A stretch of 64,000 nt of DNA, taken from assembly GCF_024362805.1 (NCBI RefSeq), contig NZ_CP093299.1, positions 4,461,668 to 4,525,667 on the forward strand. Reading direction: 5' to 3'. Below the pieces are notes generated by a model that searched no databases, was not told the DNA's origin, and saw only the letters and a program-made list of their open reading frames with translations. The translations under genes and the position numbers were made by a program. Each line of letters begins with the position of its first letter. Position 1 is the stretch's first letter. Origin of the DNA: Salipaludibacillus sp. LMS25 (GTDB lineage: Bacteria; Bacillota; Bacilli; Bacillales; Salisediminibacteriaceae). Of the stretch, positions 8,821-16,980 are shown piece after piece.

Positions 8821-9446
8821 AAAAAATAGCCATAATCTTAATAACGATCTCCCTACTCACCGGGATCGGTGCTCGAATTTGGTATGTCAATAAGGAGGTT
8901 GACATACCACCACTTGCTACATTTCAGATGGGAGAAGAAGTGGCCATTGAAAAAGATATTTTTCTTGATGATTTTGAAAATATGGATGGTTATACGGTGA
9001 CGGTGAATCAGGCAGAAATCATCCCTTATCAAGACTTCTTAGCGAAATACAACTATATAGACGATGAAAATGCTCCATTATTTGAAGAAGATAATATTCA
9101 TTATCCTGAAATGGTCTATGATTTGCAGCTCACAATTAAGAATACAAATAAAACGGACGACCTTACAGAACATAGTGGGATCAATTTTATTAATTACCAT
9201 TTAACCGGGACAGATTTTTTAATGCAAATTAACGATCAGTTGTATTCAATTGCCAATCCTGAGTTAGAAGCTGGCATGACTGAAGGATTTCGATTACGGC
9301 CAGAAAGTGAAATGGATTTTAATTTACCGTTTTTCTTCGCTCCCTCTACTAATGTGCTTCCGATTCAAACTAAAGCTGTTTTGAATGATGAGGTGTATCT
9401 TGTTGTCTCACTGTATCCTAATGTTAAGCGCATATTAATTGAATAA
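8817..9446 (+). CDS. Membrane-anchored extracytoplasmic protein (DUF5028-like)
   Basis: A 209-residue protein with one N-terminal membrane segment (residues 3-22) and no lipobox Cys, so probably an uncleaved anchor. The rest is extracytoplasmic and acidic, with FQMGEEVAIEKDIFLDDFENM followed by a beta-rich region (GYTVTVNQAEI, MVYDLQLTIKNTNK). It overlaps the ATPase gene by four bases and is the last gene of this operon. The layout resembles the lipoprotein at 5705-6424, so it may be a second sensor or substrate-binding partner. Function unknown. Confidence 0.7.
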   Translation: MKKIAIILITISLLTGIGARIWYVNKEVDIPPLATFQMGEEVAIEKDIFLDDFENMDGYTVTVNQAEIIPYQDFLAKYNYIDDENAPLFEEDNIHYPEMVYDLQLTIKNTNKTDDLTEHSGINFINYHLTGTDFLMQINDQLYSIANPELEAGMTEGFRLRPESEMDFNLPFFFAPSTNVLPIQTKAVLNDEVYLVVSLYPNVKRILIE

Positions 9447-9642
9447 TGCCTAACGCGCCCCTGGATAGTTTAACGAACTCGCTCCCTTCAGGGTTGTTTT
9501 TATTTCTATACCATGTTCAATTATTTCATAGCGTTTCAGACATTTTGTGTTAAATTGACTTTTTCTCCTAATGTTCTTAAATTAGGATTTTAAATTTCTT
9601 TCACTTGATACAATATACATCTGTAAAAAACGACTGATACAT

Positions 9643-9737
9643 TGAGCTTATACTACAGACGGACGCTTTCTCAAGGGCTCCTCTGCAGCTAAATGATGAG
9701 ATAAACCCTTTTCGTATCATTGGATTCAGATGTGGCG
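9643..9737 (+). repeat. Type C repeat, copy 2
   Basis: Matches 4068-4160, sharing CAAGGGCTC, GATAAA and ATCATTGGAT blocks in order. The rest of 9447-9877 is A+T-rich with no coding signal and only a weak CCCTG/CAGGG hairpin just after the operon end. Confidence 0.6.
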
Positions 9738-9877
9738 CACTCCTTCTTTTAAAAAAAACACATGTGGCTGAGACTATTCAGCAATGTTAGCTTATCTCTG
9801 TTGGAAATTTAATTGTGAAATATATTCACCTACATAAAATCCCCTCTATATGTAGAAAAAAATGGTATACTAATTAT

Positions 9878-10034
9878 AAAGCTAAGCTTCAATCAGTGGG
9901 AGTTTTCCTTTATCCCTCACTGATTGTTAGTTTAACTTATCGGACCTTTAGGGGCAGTTTATCCCCCACCTAAACTTTTCGATCTTCTTAAGTTTGGAGG
10001 TGAGGGTTTTACTGCCCCTTAAGAGTGGGATAAA
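9878..10034. repeat. Type A hairpin repeat, full copy
   Basis: Same two-hairpin element as 1802-1962. It ends about 38 bases before the sensor kinase ATG, so it lies in the kinase leader or promoter region. Confidence 0.85.
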
Positions 10035-10072
10035 TCAGTTGCTCAAAACATAATAAGGCAGGTTCACTTAAC

Positions 10073-11419
10073 ATGATATTTTCATCCCCTTTTTTTGTGC
10101 TCGAATTGGCTTCGATCTGTTGTGCCCTCTTTTATACGTTTAACATGCGACCAACAATTAAAAAAGTCGTGATAGGTATTTTCATCATTATTGCGCCATC
10201 TATTCTTTGTTACTTATTTATCTTTAAGTGGTTAGGGTGGCTTTATTTTTTCATCTCGCTAGCGGGTATCATTTATGCATACACGAAAGAAAGACGTATT
10301 TTCTTGGATGTCCCTATTCTTGCTATCGCAAGTTCAATCTCTGAGAATCTCTCTCAGGTTATTCGATTTACGATTTTCATTGAACAGGACCTGCCTGTTG
10401 TTTTAGTCACTGCTGGTTTATTTTTGTTGTTTTTTACATTTTTTACATACCTTTATCGCTTATTTATAAAAAAAGTATGGCATAGAATCTTTATGCCAGT
10501 TATTAGTCAGTTTATTTTAATAACGATTGCTTGCATGACTGTAGGTATTTTATATATTAACCTCTTTATGTCATTAAATGAGAACCTTTATTATCTCGCC
10601 ATGTTTAACTTAATGATTGAAGTGGTTTATTTTCTCTTAATGTTTGTCTTATCTGTGATTCTACTTAGAAACGTTAAGAAAGAAAATATGTTAAAACAAA
10701 AAGAAACCGAACAGCAACAACTGCATCATTACATGGAATCGTTAGAACAAATTAATAAAGACATGCAGAGGTTCAGGCATGACTATAAAAATATTTTAAC
10801 GACGATGCAAGGCTATCTTAATGAGAATAATGTTGAAGGACTTAAAACATATTTCAATGATCACATCGTTAAAGTTGAAGAACGTACTTTTAAAAGCAAT
10901 TATTTATTTAACCAATTAGACCAGCTAAAGCTTGTTGAACTTAAAGGACTGCTCGCTACTAAAATACTTATGGCTGAAGAATTAGATATTGCCATTAATA
11001 TTGAGGTACCAGATGTCATTGAGGCAATTGACATAAATATAATTGATCTCACTCGCATCATTGGCATCATCATTGATAATGCCATCGAAGCAAGTACCGA
11101 AATTGAAGAAAGGCAATTGAACATGGCCCTCCTTAAAAGGAAAGATGACTCTGTTTTAATTATTGTGGAGAATCGTGCTAATACAAACGCAATTAATATG
11201 AATCACATTTTTGAGGCTGATTATTCAACGAAAGATGCCCATAGCGGTATGGGATTAACAACCGTGCGCAAGATTTTAAATGACTATTCAAATATTACGA
11301 TGAATACCCGTATTGAGAATGATTTTTTTATTCATGAACTGGATATACATGCAAGTGATTCACCTCACTCCCCTTCCGTCTTATATAAAACGAACCTTCA
11401 ATCAGTGGAAGTTGAGTGA
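10073..11419 (+). CDS. AgrC-like sensor histidine kinase (GHKL/HATPase_c_5)
   Basis: A 448-residue kinase. About six membrane segments fill residues 1-200, a coiled linker follows (205-232), and the phosphoacceptor is His236 in FRHDYKN. The ATPase domain has the N box IDNAIEA (334-340) and the G box GMGL (392-395). This is the family of peptide-pheromone receptors such as AgrC. The gene ends inside a type B repeat: the last eleven residues, YKTNLQSVEVE, and the stop codon are repeat sequence. The partner is the LytTR regulator at 11566. No agrB or agrD gene is nearby, so the ligand is unknown; the secreted paralogues upstream are a possible target or signal source. Confidence 0.88.
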   Translation: MIFSSPFFVLELASICCALFYTFNMRPTIKKVVIGIFIIIAPSILCYLFIFKWLGWLYFFISLAGIIYAYTKERRIFLDVPILAIASSISENLSQVIRFTIFIEQDLPVVLVTAGLFLLFFTFFTYLYRLFIKKVWHRIFMPVISQFILITIACMTVGILYINLFMSLNENLYYLAMFNLMIEVVYFLLMFVLSVILLRNVKKENMLKQKETEQQQLHHYMESLEQINKDMQRFRHDYKNILTTMQGYLNENNVEGLKTYFNDHIVKVEERTFKSNYLFNQLDQLKLVELKGLLATKILMAEELDIAINIEVPDVIEAIDINIIDLTRIIGIIIDNAIEASTEIEERQLNMALLKRKDDSVLIIVENRANTNAINMNHIFEADYSTKDAHSGMGLTTVRKILNDYSNITMNTRIENDFFIHELDIHASDSPHSPSVLYKTNLQSVEVE

Positions 11420-11515
11420 ATCAGGACTTTAGCGTCCGTTATCTCCCGCCTATATAGATTTATCTCTCCTCTCTATTTTGAGCCGGGAGGTTTACGAACG
11501 GTTATTTGTGATAAC
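11385..11515 (+). repeat. Type B repeat, copy 2, overlapping the kinase 3' end
   Basis: Starts at ATAAAACGAACCTTCAATCA inside the kinase reading frame and ends near GGTTATTTGTGATAA. About 31 bases are missing relative to 12422-12579, so the second arm of the first hairpin is lost. It separates the kinase and regulator genes. Confidence 0.8.
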
Positions 11516-11565
11516 GTCAATCGTTTAACAAATATGAACGAAGATGAGCAGAAAGGAGTTTATTA

Positions 11566-12339
11566 ATGAACGTCATCATTTGTGAAAATGAAACACACCA
11601 TCGCGAATTTTTGCAATCGGTTATTTCTCGTTATGCGATGCTGTATCAGCCTAGCATTAACATCGTTTTGAGTGCTGCCAATCCAGAAATCGTTCAAGAC
11701 TACATAAAAAAACAACGGGCCGATTGTTATTTTTTAGATATTGAGCTTGGCTCAACAATCACCGGAATGGATTTAGCACGTCTGATAAGGGAACGTGACC
11801 CTATCGCACAGATTATCTTCATTTCCATGCATGCCGACAAACTTAAATTGACCTTTAAATACAAATTAGCGGCACTTGATTTTATTGTCAAAGATGAGGG
11901 TCGCCATAAACTAGCGGCTGAGATTCAGGACGCGTTAAAAGCAGCGTTTAATAAGTACCGCCAATTAGGACATAGTAATGAACTTGCGCATATTCAAATA
12001 AAAATTGGTGAGCGGATCATAAATATTCGCTATGATGATATTTATTATTTCGAAACAGCTGCACAAGAGCATAAAATTGTCTTGTATGAAGCAAGCGGTG
12101 TTTACGAATTTTACGGGAAGCTTAAAACGTTTGAGACTATCGATAAGCGTTTTTACCGCTGTCATAAAAGCTACCTAGTCAACCTCAATCATATTAAAGA
12201 CATGAATACAAAGCATCGCAAATTAACAATGGTGAATGGACGTGAATGTCTTATTGCGGCACGAAAAGTAAAAGACTTGCAATCAAAGATCGCTCGTTTT
12301 CATTCATTGGCAAAGCATAAAGTAAGCCTTACTCACTAA
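11566..12339 (+). CDS. LytTR-family response regulator (AgrA/ComE-like)
   Basis: A 257-residue regulator. The receiver domain (residues 1-125) has acidic E7 and phosphoacceptor D58 in YFLDIELG. The C-terminal LytTR DNA-binding domain (about 140-245) has IYYFETAAQEHKI and FYRCHKSYLVNLNHI. Start ATG follows AGAAAGGAG. It should be phosphorylated by the adjacent AgrC-like kinase and bind pairs of about 9-base direct repeats two turns apart. Such pairs occur upstream of the secreted paralogues at 4311 and 5041, which makes those genes candidate targets. Confidence 0.9.
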   Translation: MNVIICENETHHREFLQSVISRYAMLYQPSINIVLSAANPEIVQDYIKKQRADCYFLDIELGSTITGMDLARLIRERDPIAQIIFISMHADKLKLTFKYKLAALDFIVKDEGRHKLAAEIQDALKAAFNKYRQLGHSNELAHIQIKIGERIINIRYDDIYYFETAAQEHKIVLYEASGVYEFYGKLKTFETIDKRFYRCHKSYLVNLNHIKDMNTKHRKLTMVNGRECLIAARKVKDLQSKIARFHSLAKHKVSLTH

Positions 12340-12421
12340 ACTGTAACTCAGAACTGCGGTACAGGCGCTTATTTATAGCAATTTCTACATTACTATTATT
12401 AACTTAGTATTCTGATTGATT

Positions 12422-12579
12422 TATAAGATGAACCTTCAATCAATGGAAGTCTTCGTTCTTCTCCCCACTGATTGGGAGATGAGTGAATCAGGACATTAGC
12501 CTCCGTTATCTGCCGCCTATATAGATTTACCTCTCCTCTGTATTTTGAGTGGAGTTTTACGGACGGGTTATCTGTGATA
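12422..12579 (+). repeat. Type B repeat, copy 3
   Basis: A complete copy: hairpin 1 pairs CAATCAATGG with CCACTGATTG, followed by the CCGTTATCT...GGGTTATCTGTGAT module. It lies between the convergent regulator and dacC genes. Confidence 0.8.
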
Positions 12580-12649
12580 TGAAAACGGATTTTCTCTGAT
12601 CTGTCGTGATTGTCTCTGTGTTACTAGCAACAGACTTCTTGCTAAATAT

Positions 12650-12692
12650 ATAAGGCCCTTCACCTTGATTAAACTCCTGATGAAGGGCTTTC
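12650..12692. terminator. Bidirectional terminator at the dacC 3' end
   Basis: GCCCTTCA (12656) pairs with TGAAGGGC (12689). An A/T-rich tract lies on both sides, so it can stop the minus-strand dacC transcript and transcripts from the left. Confidence 0.7.
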
Positions 12693-12695
12693 GTT

Positions 12696-14183
12696 TCAAT
12701 GATTTGTTTCTTTGCTGAATGTGGCAAGTCTAACAGCAATCTCGTCTTCAATATGCTTTGGATGACTGCCGATATAGTTGTTAATCATGATCGAAAAAAT
12801 CAATTCTTCCTCATCTTGCGTCGTTACGTATCCTGACAATGATGTTTTTGAGGTGATTGTGCCTGTTTTTGCTTGTACATTCCCTTCCGCAACGGTACCT
12901 CTCATACGGCTACCCAACGTTCCCCCTGTCAGTCTGTCTTCATCACCAGCAAGAGGTAAGGATTCACGATAAGTATCATACCATGTTTCCTGTTGAACAT
13001 ATTGAAGAAGTTTTGTCATGTCTTCCACTGGTATTTTATTTAAATGAGACATACCTGAGCCATCCCGGAGCTGAATCGCTTCAGTATTTAACCCTGCTGT
13101 TGTTAAATAGGCCTCCACGACATTTAAACCAGCCTCCCAACTACCTTCACCATGTACTTCTTGCCCCATCGTTTTTGTTAATATTTCAGCAATACCATTG
13201 TTACTTAACTTCATAAATGGGACAAACAACTCTTCCAACGGAATCGACTCTTGCTCAACGATTAATTTTGAGTTTTCGGGTGTTTCTCCTAGTTTCAACT
13301 TACCTTGTAGTTGGATTCCGTGCTTTTTCAGTGCATCGTGAAATAAGTGCTGAACTAAATTTGTCGGTTCCCAAACAGTAACCAACTCCCGCCATCCATC
13401 CCCACTTTTCGGTATATTCCCTTTTATAAAAATGCGATTGTTGCCGTGCTCTCGTCCCCATTCTATCGCTTGTGTGCTAGTCTCTTTACTTGTCGTGACA
13501 TCATTGAAAAGGGTCAGATAATCAGTCTCTGGAAAAATTGTCACGGCGGCATCGTCTCCTTTGTTTTCCCCAGGAAGAACTTTCAGGATCACAGAACCGG
13601 TGTCATAATTGTCATTGGGTGAAATCGTTAACGCTGAGACTTGGGCAGCGGTGTGACGGGGTTGGTTAAACCAAGACATGTCCAGTGATAATCTCATATC
13701 ATCAAAAAACGTGTCATCCGCTACTAAGTCTCCTTTAATCACCTTAATACCATCCTCTGCCAGTTCTTTAGCAAATTGCTCGTAATCGTCTGAAAGCCTA
13801 GTAGGGTCACCGGTCCCTTTCAGATAAAGGTCACCGTGCAACACTTCTTCTGATTTATTCCCGTCATAATAAAGCCCCGTTTTAAATGTGTAATTGGGTC
13901 CTAGTGTGTCTAAAGCAGCCGCACCTATCAACAGTTTTTGACCAGATGCCGGTACCATACTCGTCTCACTGTTATAAGAAAAAATAGTTTCTCCAGATTT
14001 TGCTGACCTCACGTGTATAGCTGGCAAAGCATGATCCAATTCTTCTTGTTGTAAGATGTTTACTAAGTCTGATTTAAGCATATCTTCAGGTGTTAAGTCT
14101 GACTCTGCTGTGAACATAAACGGAAGAAAAATAAAGCTAAAACAGATTGTCAGAATCGTAATCACGTTGTGTTTTTTGTTCAC
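12696..14183 (-). CDS. dacC: D-alanyl-D-alanine carboxypeptidase/endopeptidase (PBP4a type, peptidase S13)
   Basis: A 495-residue exported penicillin-binding protein that trims D-Ala or cuts cross-links in peptidoglycan. A signal peptide covers residues 1-26. The catalytic SxxK is S80-G-Q-K83 (MVPASGQKLL), the SxN motif is in KLSNNGIAE, and KTG is in QAKTGTITSKTSL. The large insert between SxxK and SxN is the S13 hallmark. Length matches B. subtilis DacC (about 490). The start is GTG, behind AAAGGAGTGATG. It is monocistronic. Confidence 0.9.
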   Translation of the reverse strand: MNKKHNVITILTICFSFIFLPFMFTAESDLTPEDMLKSDLVNILQQEELDHALPAIHVRSAKSGETIFSYNSETSMVPASGQKLLIGAAALDTLGPNYTFKTGLYYDGNKSEEVLHGDLYLKGTGDPTRLSDDYEQFAKELAEDGIKVIKGDLVADDTFFDDMRLSLDMSWFNQPRHTAAQVSALTISPNDNYDTGSVILKVLPGENKGDDAAVTIFPETDYLTLFNDVTTSKETSTQAIEWGREHGNNRIFIKGNIPKSGDGWRELVTVWEPTNLVQHLFHDALKKHGIQLQGKLKLGETPENSKLIVEQESIPLEELFVPFMKLSNNGIAEILTKTMGQEVHGEGSWEAGLNVVEAYLTTAGLNTEAIQLRDGSGMSHLNKIPVEDMTKLLQYVQQETWYDTYRESLPLAGDEDRLTGGTLGSRMRGTVAEGNVQAKTGTITSKTSLSGYVTTQDEEELIFSIMINNYIGSHPKHIEDEIAVRLATFSKETNH

Positions 14184-14434
14184 CGTATCATCACTCCTTT
14201 TCTTAATTTTCAGTTATTAAGTTCACTTCATTTTGTATGTGTCATCCGACTTACCCCTAATATAGCCATATGCCTGACAGGTCAAACAGCTTACCACGAT
14301 GTTAAGTCTACTGTTCTACCGAAGTTTTTTTATATATAATCTTTTTTTGCTAAATTTTAAACGCTTACCGACTTAAACCTTTTCAGAACAGTGGAAATGT
14401 CGTAAAATAAAAAGCGAAAGAAAGAGGTGTGTCT

Positions 14435-14872
14435 ATGCCCAACGATATATTTATGATTTTTATCATTTTGTGGACCATTTTCGTTTTTGTTTTTGTAGCT
14501 ATTGGTGGTTACTTCATGTTTCGTAAATTTCTCAAAAAAATGCCTAAAGAAGATGGAAAATCTATATTGGACTGGCAAGAGTATTATATTAATGAAACAC
14601 TTCATTTATGGTCTGACGAGCAAAAGAAATTTCTTAATGAACTAGTGGAACCTGTACCTGAATTATTTCGAGATGTTGCAAAAGGAAAGATTGCTGGTAA
14701 GATAGGAGAATTAGCTTTAGATAGTGATGCCGAGGAAATAAATGAGGGATTAATAATTAAAGGGTATATATTAGCCACGCCAAAACGGGATCATAAATTT
14801 CTTCGAAAAAAACTTAAAGAAAAAAATATTGATACAACCCCTTATGAAAGGTATTTTCTCCAATCATCTTAA
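14435..14872 (+). CDS. yneK: DUF2621 protein YneK
   Basis: A 145-residue protein with one N-terminal membrane segment (about residues 8-28) and a conserved cytoplasmic part: FRKFLKKMPKEDGKS, DWQEYYI, LVEPVPELFRDVAKGKIAGK and ATPKRDHKFL. This matches B. subtilis YneK, a protein of unknown function usually next to ccdC and cotM. I take ATG 14435 behind AAAGAGGTG; the in-frame GTG at 14429 overlaps that site. It faces ccdC across a shared terminator. Confidence 0.85.
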   Translation: MPNDIFMIFIILWTIFVFVFVAIGGYFMFRKFLKKMPKEDGKSILDWQEYYINETLHLWSDEQKKFLNELVEPVPELFRDVAKGKIAGKIGELALDSDAEEINEGLIIKGYILATPKRDHKFLRKKLKEKNIDTTPYERYFLQSS

Positions 14873-14895
14873 ATGAGGTAATAATCTAAAATACA

Positions 14896-14922
14896 GACCC
14901 CGGTGTTTAGAGTGCCGGGGTC
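14896..14922. terminator. Shared terminator between yneK and ccdC
   Basis: A perfect eight-pair stem, GACCCCGG with CCGGGGTC, between convergent genes. Its right end reaches the ccdC stop codon. Confidence 0.75.
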
Positions 14923-15428
14923 TACACTTGGACTGTCAATTCCGTTTGATTAGTATGATGACGTGCCTGTAACTGTTTTTCCATATCTTTAAATTTAATA
15001 TACATGGCGATCCGCCAAGGTACTATCATGCCAAAAGCAAGAATAAAAAACATGCCCGCTAGCACTTCATAATCAAAATAAATACCAAAAATTAATTTAA
15101 CGATGATTCTAACAGCTAAAAGACCAAATAAAATGAACGGAAACGCTTTCGACCGCTTCATATATATATCATTGTTACGAATTTCAAAGGCAGATGTTTT
15201 AATGAGCACAATTGAAAATAACAGACCGACTGTCAACGCTTCGACTATTTCAAATAAGGTAATTTCTCGCACTGGCGGATAAACAAACATCATAAAACCC
15301 GTGGACATAGCAATAGGTGGGATAAGTATTTTCTTAACGGACGCCGGCTTTTGCATCGCCTTCATTCTAACGAAAAAGGCAAAGAGTGCCATACAAACAG
15401 CCAATATTGAAAACAAAACTGGATACAT
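14922..15428 (-). CDS. ccdC: Cytochrome c biogenesis-associated membrane protein CcdC (YneJ)
   Basis: A 168-residue protein with about five membrane segments. GFMMFVYPPVREIT, LIKTSAFEIRNNDIYMKRSKAF and the C-terminal amphipathic KFKDMEKQLQ fit the CcdC/YneJ family. In B. subtilis it lies in the ccdA-yneI-ccdC operon; here ccdA and yneI are not beside it. The start ATG follows a purine-rich AGAAGGGGG. Its role in c-type cytochrome maturation is poorly defined even in B. subtilis. Confidence 0.83.
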   Translation of the reverse strand: MYPVLFSILAVCMALFAFFVRMKAMQKPASVKKILIPPIAMSTGFMMFVYPPVREITLFEIVEALTVGLLFSIVLIKTSAFEIRNNDIYMKRSKAFPFILFGLLAVRIIVKLIFGIYFDYEVLAGMFFILAFGMIVPWRIAMYIKFKDMEKQLQARHHTNQTELTVQV

Positions 15429-15632
15429 AGAATGACCCCCTTCTCATACTGAACCGCCCCTAATTATATCACACTTCATGTCTCTTTAATGTGATTACAA
15501 CCAAAAAACACAGAAGCTTGTTTATTCCTAATATGGTAGTTGGTATGTGGAACGGTGTTGATAATAACTATCTTAGGTATTTGCAAGTCGTTATAGCTTA
15601 TCTAAGTTTTTTATACACATGTGATGTGAAAG

Positions 15633-15681
15633 AAATAAAAAAAGAGTATAGCCTTCACTCAATGAGTATCAGGCTATACTT
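15633..15681 (-). terminator. Terminator of the YjzC-like gene
   Basis: On the minus strand AAGTATAGCCT pairs with AGGCTATACTC and runs into seven T residues. The interval 15429-15632 holds nothing else I can support. Confidence 0.75.
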
Positions 15682-15699
15682 CACGTTATCACTAATTTA

Positions 15700-15906
15700 T
15701 TAAACTAACATCCATTTATGTTGACGATCTCTCATGTGTTCACCTTTATATTCAATCTTTACTTGGTACGTTTTGAATTCAGGTAATTTATCACCTTGTT
15801 TTGCTTCAATACGTTGTGCATCTTTAACGGGAGCTCCACCGTGACCGACTTCAACATACGTTCCTTCTAATTTAACTTCTGTACCACCTTGTAATAAATG
15901 ACTCAC
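15700..15906 (-). CDS. Small YjzC-like protein
   Basis: A 68-residue soluble protein. The pattern GTYVEVGHGGAPVKDA followed by a charged QRIEAKQGDKLPEF resembles the short YjzC family of Bacillus (unknown function), though weakly. It has its own GGGGAGATTGATG ribosome site context (AGGGGAGAT before the ATG) and a good terminator, so it is a real single-gene unit. No enzymatic motif. Confidence 0.6.
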   Translation of the reverse strand: MSHLLQGGTEVKLEGTYVEVGHGGAPVKDAQRIEAKQGDKLPEFKTYQVKIEYKGEHMRDRQHKWMLV

Positions 15907-16054
15907 ATCAATCTCCCCTAACGTTGTTATGATAACAAAAGTATTATATAAGAGAAACTTTCAAAAGTATAGTTTTTCAAACTAAAATGTGACAATACTA
16001 CCATTTTTCAAGTTTAAAATGGGGTTAATAACCATTTATGACTATCTTTTATCC

Positions 16055-16110
16055 TTTATCACAGATAACCGTCCGAAAAGTTCCGCACTGAAAAGGGGCG
16101 TTTTATAGTA
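16055..16110 (-). repeat. Type B repeat remnant, inverted
   Basis: Begins with ATCACAGATAACCGTCCG, the 3' end of type B read in reverse, and ends in CGTTTTATA like the 5' end of the element. The middle is deleted, so only the two ends remain. Confidence 0.6.
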
Positions 16111-16159
16111 TCTTAGTGGGCATATAAGTTAGCCTTAATGTGACACTTTTCAGATTTTT

Positions 16160-16366
16160 TTAGACAACATCATATCCTTGCTCTTCAATGGTATCTTTTA
16201 ACGTTGCCACACTCACATTGTTTTCATCAAACGAGACGGTGACAGAATTATCCCTTAAATTAACCTCCGCCTTTTTGACACCAGTAACTTTGTTTAAAGC
16301 GCCTTCTACTGCTTCTTTACAATGGTTGCAAGACATACCTTCAATCGTTATTTTTTCAGTCTTCAT
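16160..16366 (-). CDS. copZ: Copper chaperone CopZ
   Basis: A 68-residue heavy-metal-associated domain with the copper-binding MSCNHC (Cys13 and Cys16) and the ferredoxin-like pattern ending IEEQGYDVV. It carries Cu(I) to the efflux ATPase CopA. The start is ATG 16366 behind GAGGAG; the in-frame GTG seven bases upstream overlaps that site. It is in an operon with csoR 25 bases upstream. The usual next gene, copA, is not adjacent on either side. Confidence 0.93.
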   Translation of the reverse strand: MKTEKITIEGMSCNHCKEAVEGALNKVTGVKKAEVNLRDNSVTVSFDENNVSVATLKDTIEEQGYDVV

Positions 16367-16391
16367 TTTACTCACTCCTCAAGATCACTTG

Positions 16392-16715
16392 TTAAGACTT
16401 AGTAAATTGTTGAATCACTTTCATAAGCTCGTCTATTGTCTCATCACCGTCACCATGCCTGACAGCGTTCGTTACACAACCACGTGTATGGTCTTCTAAC
16501 AGGTTATAGCCTACTTTTTTTAGCGCTGCGTTTACAGCCGATACTTGCACGAGAATGTCAACACAATAACGATCTTCTTCAATCATTTTTTGAATGCCTC
16601 TTACTTGACCCTCAATCCGCTTTAAACGTTGGTTAAGCTGCTTTTTATCTTCATTAGACCTCATTTTTGCAGGTTTTTTTTCCGGTTTAAGAGGTATTGT
16701 TAACTTTTCATCCAT
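16392..16715 (-). CDS. csoR: Copper-sensing transcriptional repressor CsoR
   Basis: A 107-residue CsoR/RcnR-family repressor. The Cu(I) ligands are all present: Cys51 (RYCVDIL), His76 and Cys80 (EDHTRGC). The helical RLKRIEGQVRGI opening is diagnostic. Without copper it blocks the copper-resistance operon. Start ATG 16715 lies behind AGAGGTG. The 20-residue charged N-terminal extension is as in B. subtilis CsoR. It is followed by copZ in the same direction. Confidence 0.93.
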   Translation of the reverse strand: MDEKLTIPLKPEKKPAKMRSNEDKKQLNQRLKRIEGQVRGIQKMIEEDRYCVDILVQVSAVNAALKKVGYNLLEDHTRGCVTNAVRHGDGDETIDELMKVIQQFTKS

Positions 16716-16740
16716 TATGGTCACCTCTATCGTTTAGTCA

Positions 16741-16766
16741 TTTATACCATACCCCTGTTAAGTATA
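16741..16766 (-). promoter_or_regulatory. CsoR-like operator
   Basis: On the minus strand GGGGTATGGTAT matches the well-conserved half of the Bacillus CsoR operator (a G-tract next to TATGGTAT). The other half is weak. It sits 25-50 bases before csoR, so autoregulation is likely. The stretch 16767-16980 shows nothing else. Confidence 0.5.
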
Positions 16767-16980
16767 TCTGTCAACTAAATTCTCTTAAGCTTATTGTCAT
16801 GTCCATTGCTTTTTTATAATAAATAGAGGGTCTTTGCAAACATCGCTTTAATGACACTTACACAATTCTGAGGTGAAAATTCCTTATAACAAATATCTGT
16901 GCTTCTTTTCATCGCTCTCTATAATGTGTCATGATAGATCACTTTTCATCCATGTGCCTGACTTATCACGCTGATCCCTT

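Noticed and set aside
3841..12579. Type B repeats as simple rho-independent terminators
   Set aside because: They are about 155 bases, carry two modules with no T run, occur in both orientations, and one is inside a coding end; a terminator role alone does not explain them.
15491..15703. Plus-strand frame ending LYFTLSLIY
   Set aside because: No ATG/GTG start with a ribosome site, and it runs through the terminator hairpin of the minus-strand YjzC-like gene.
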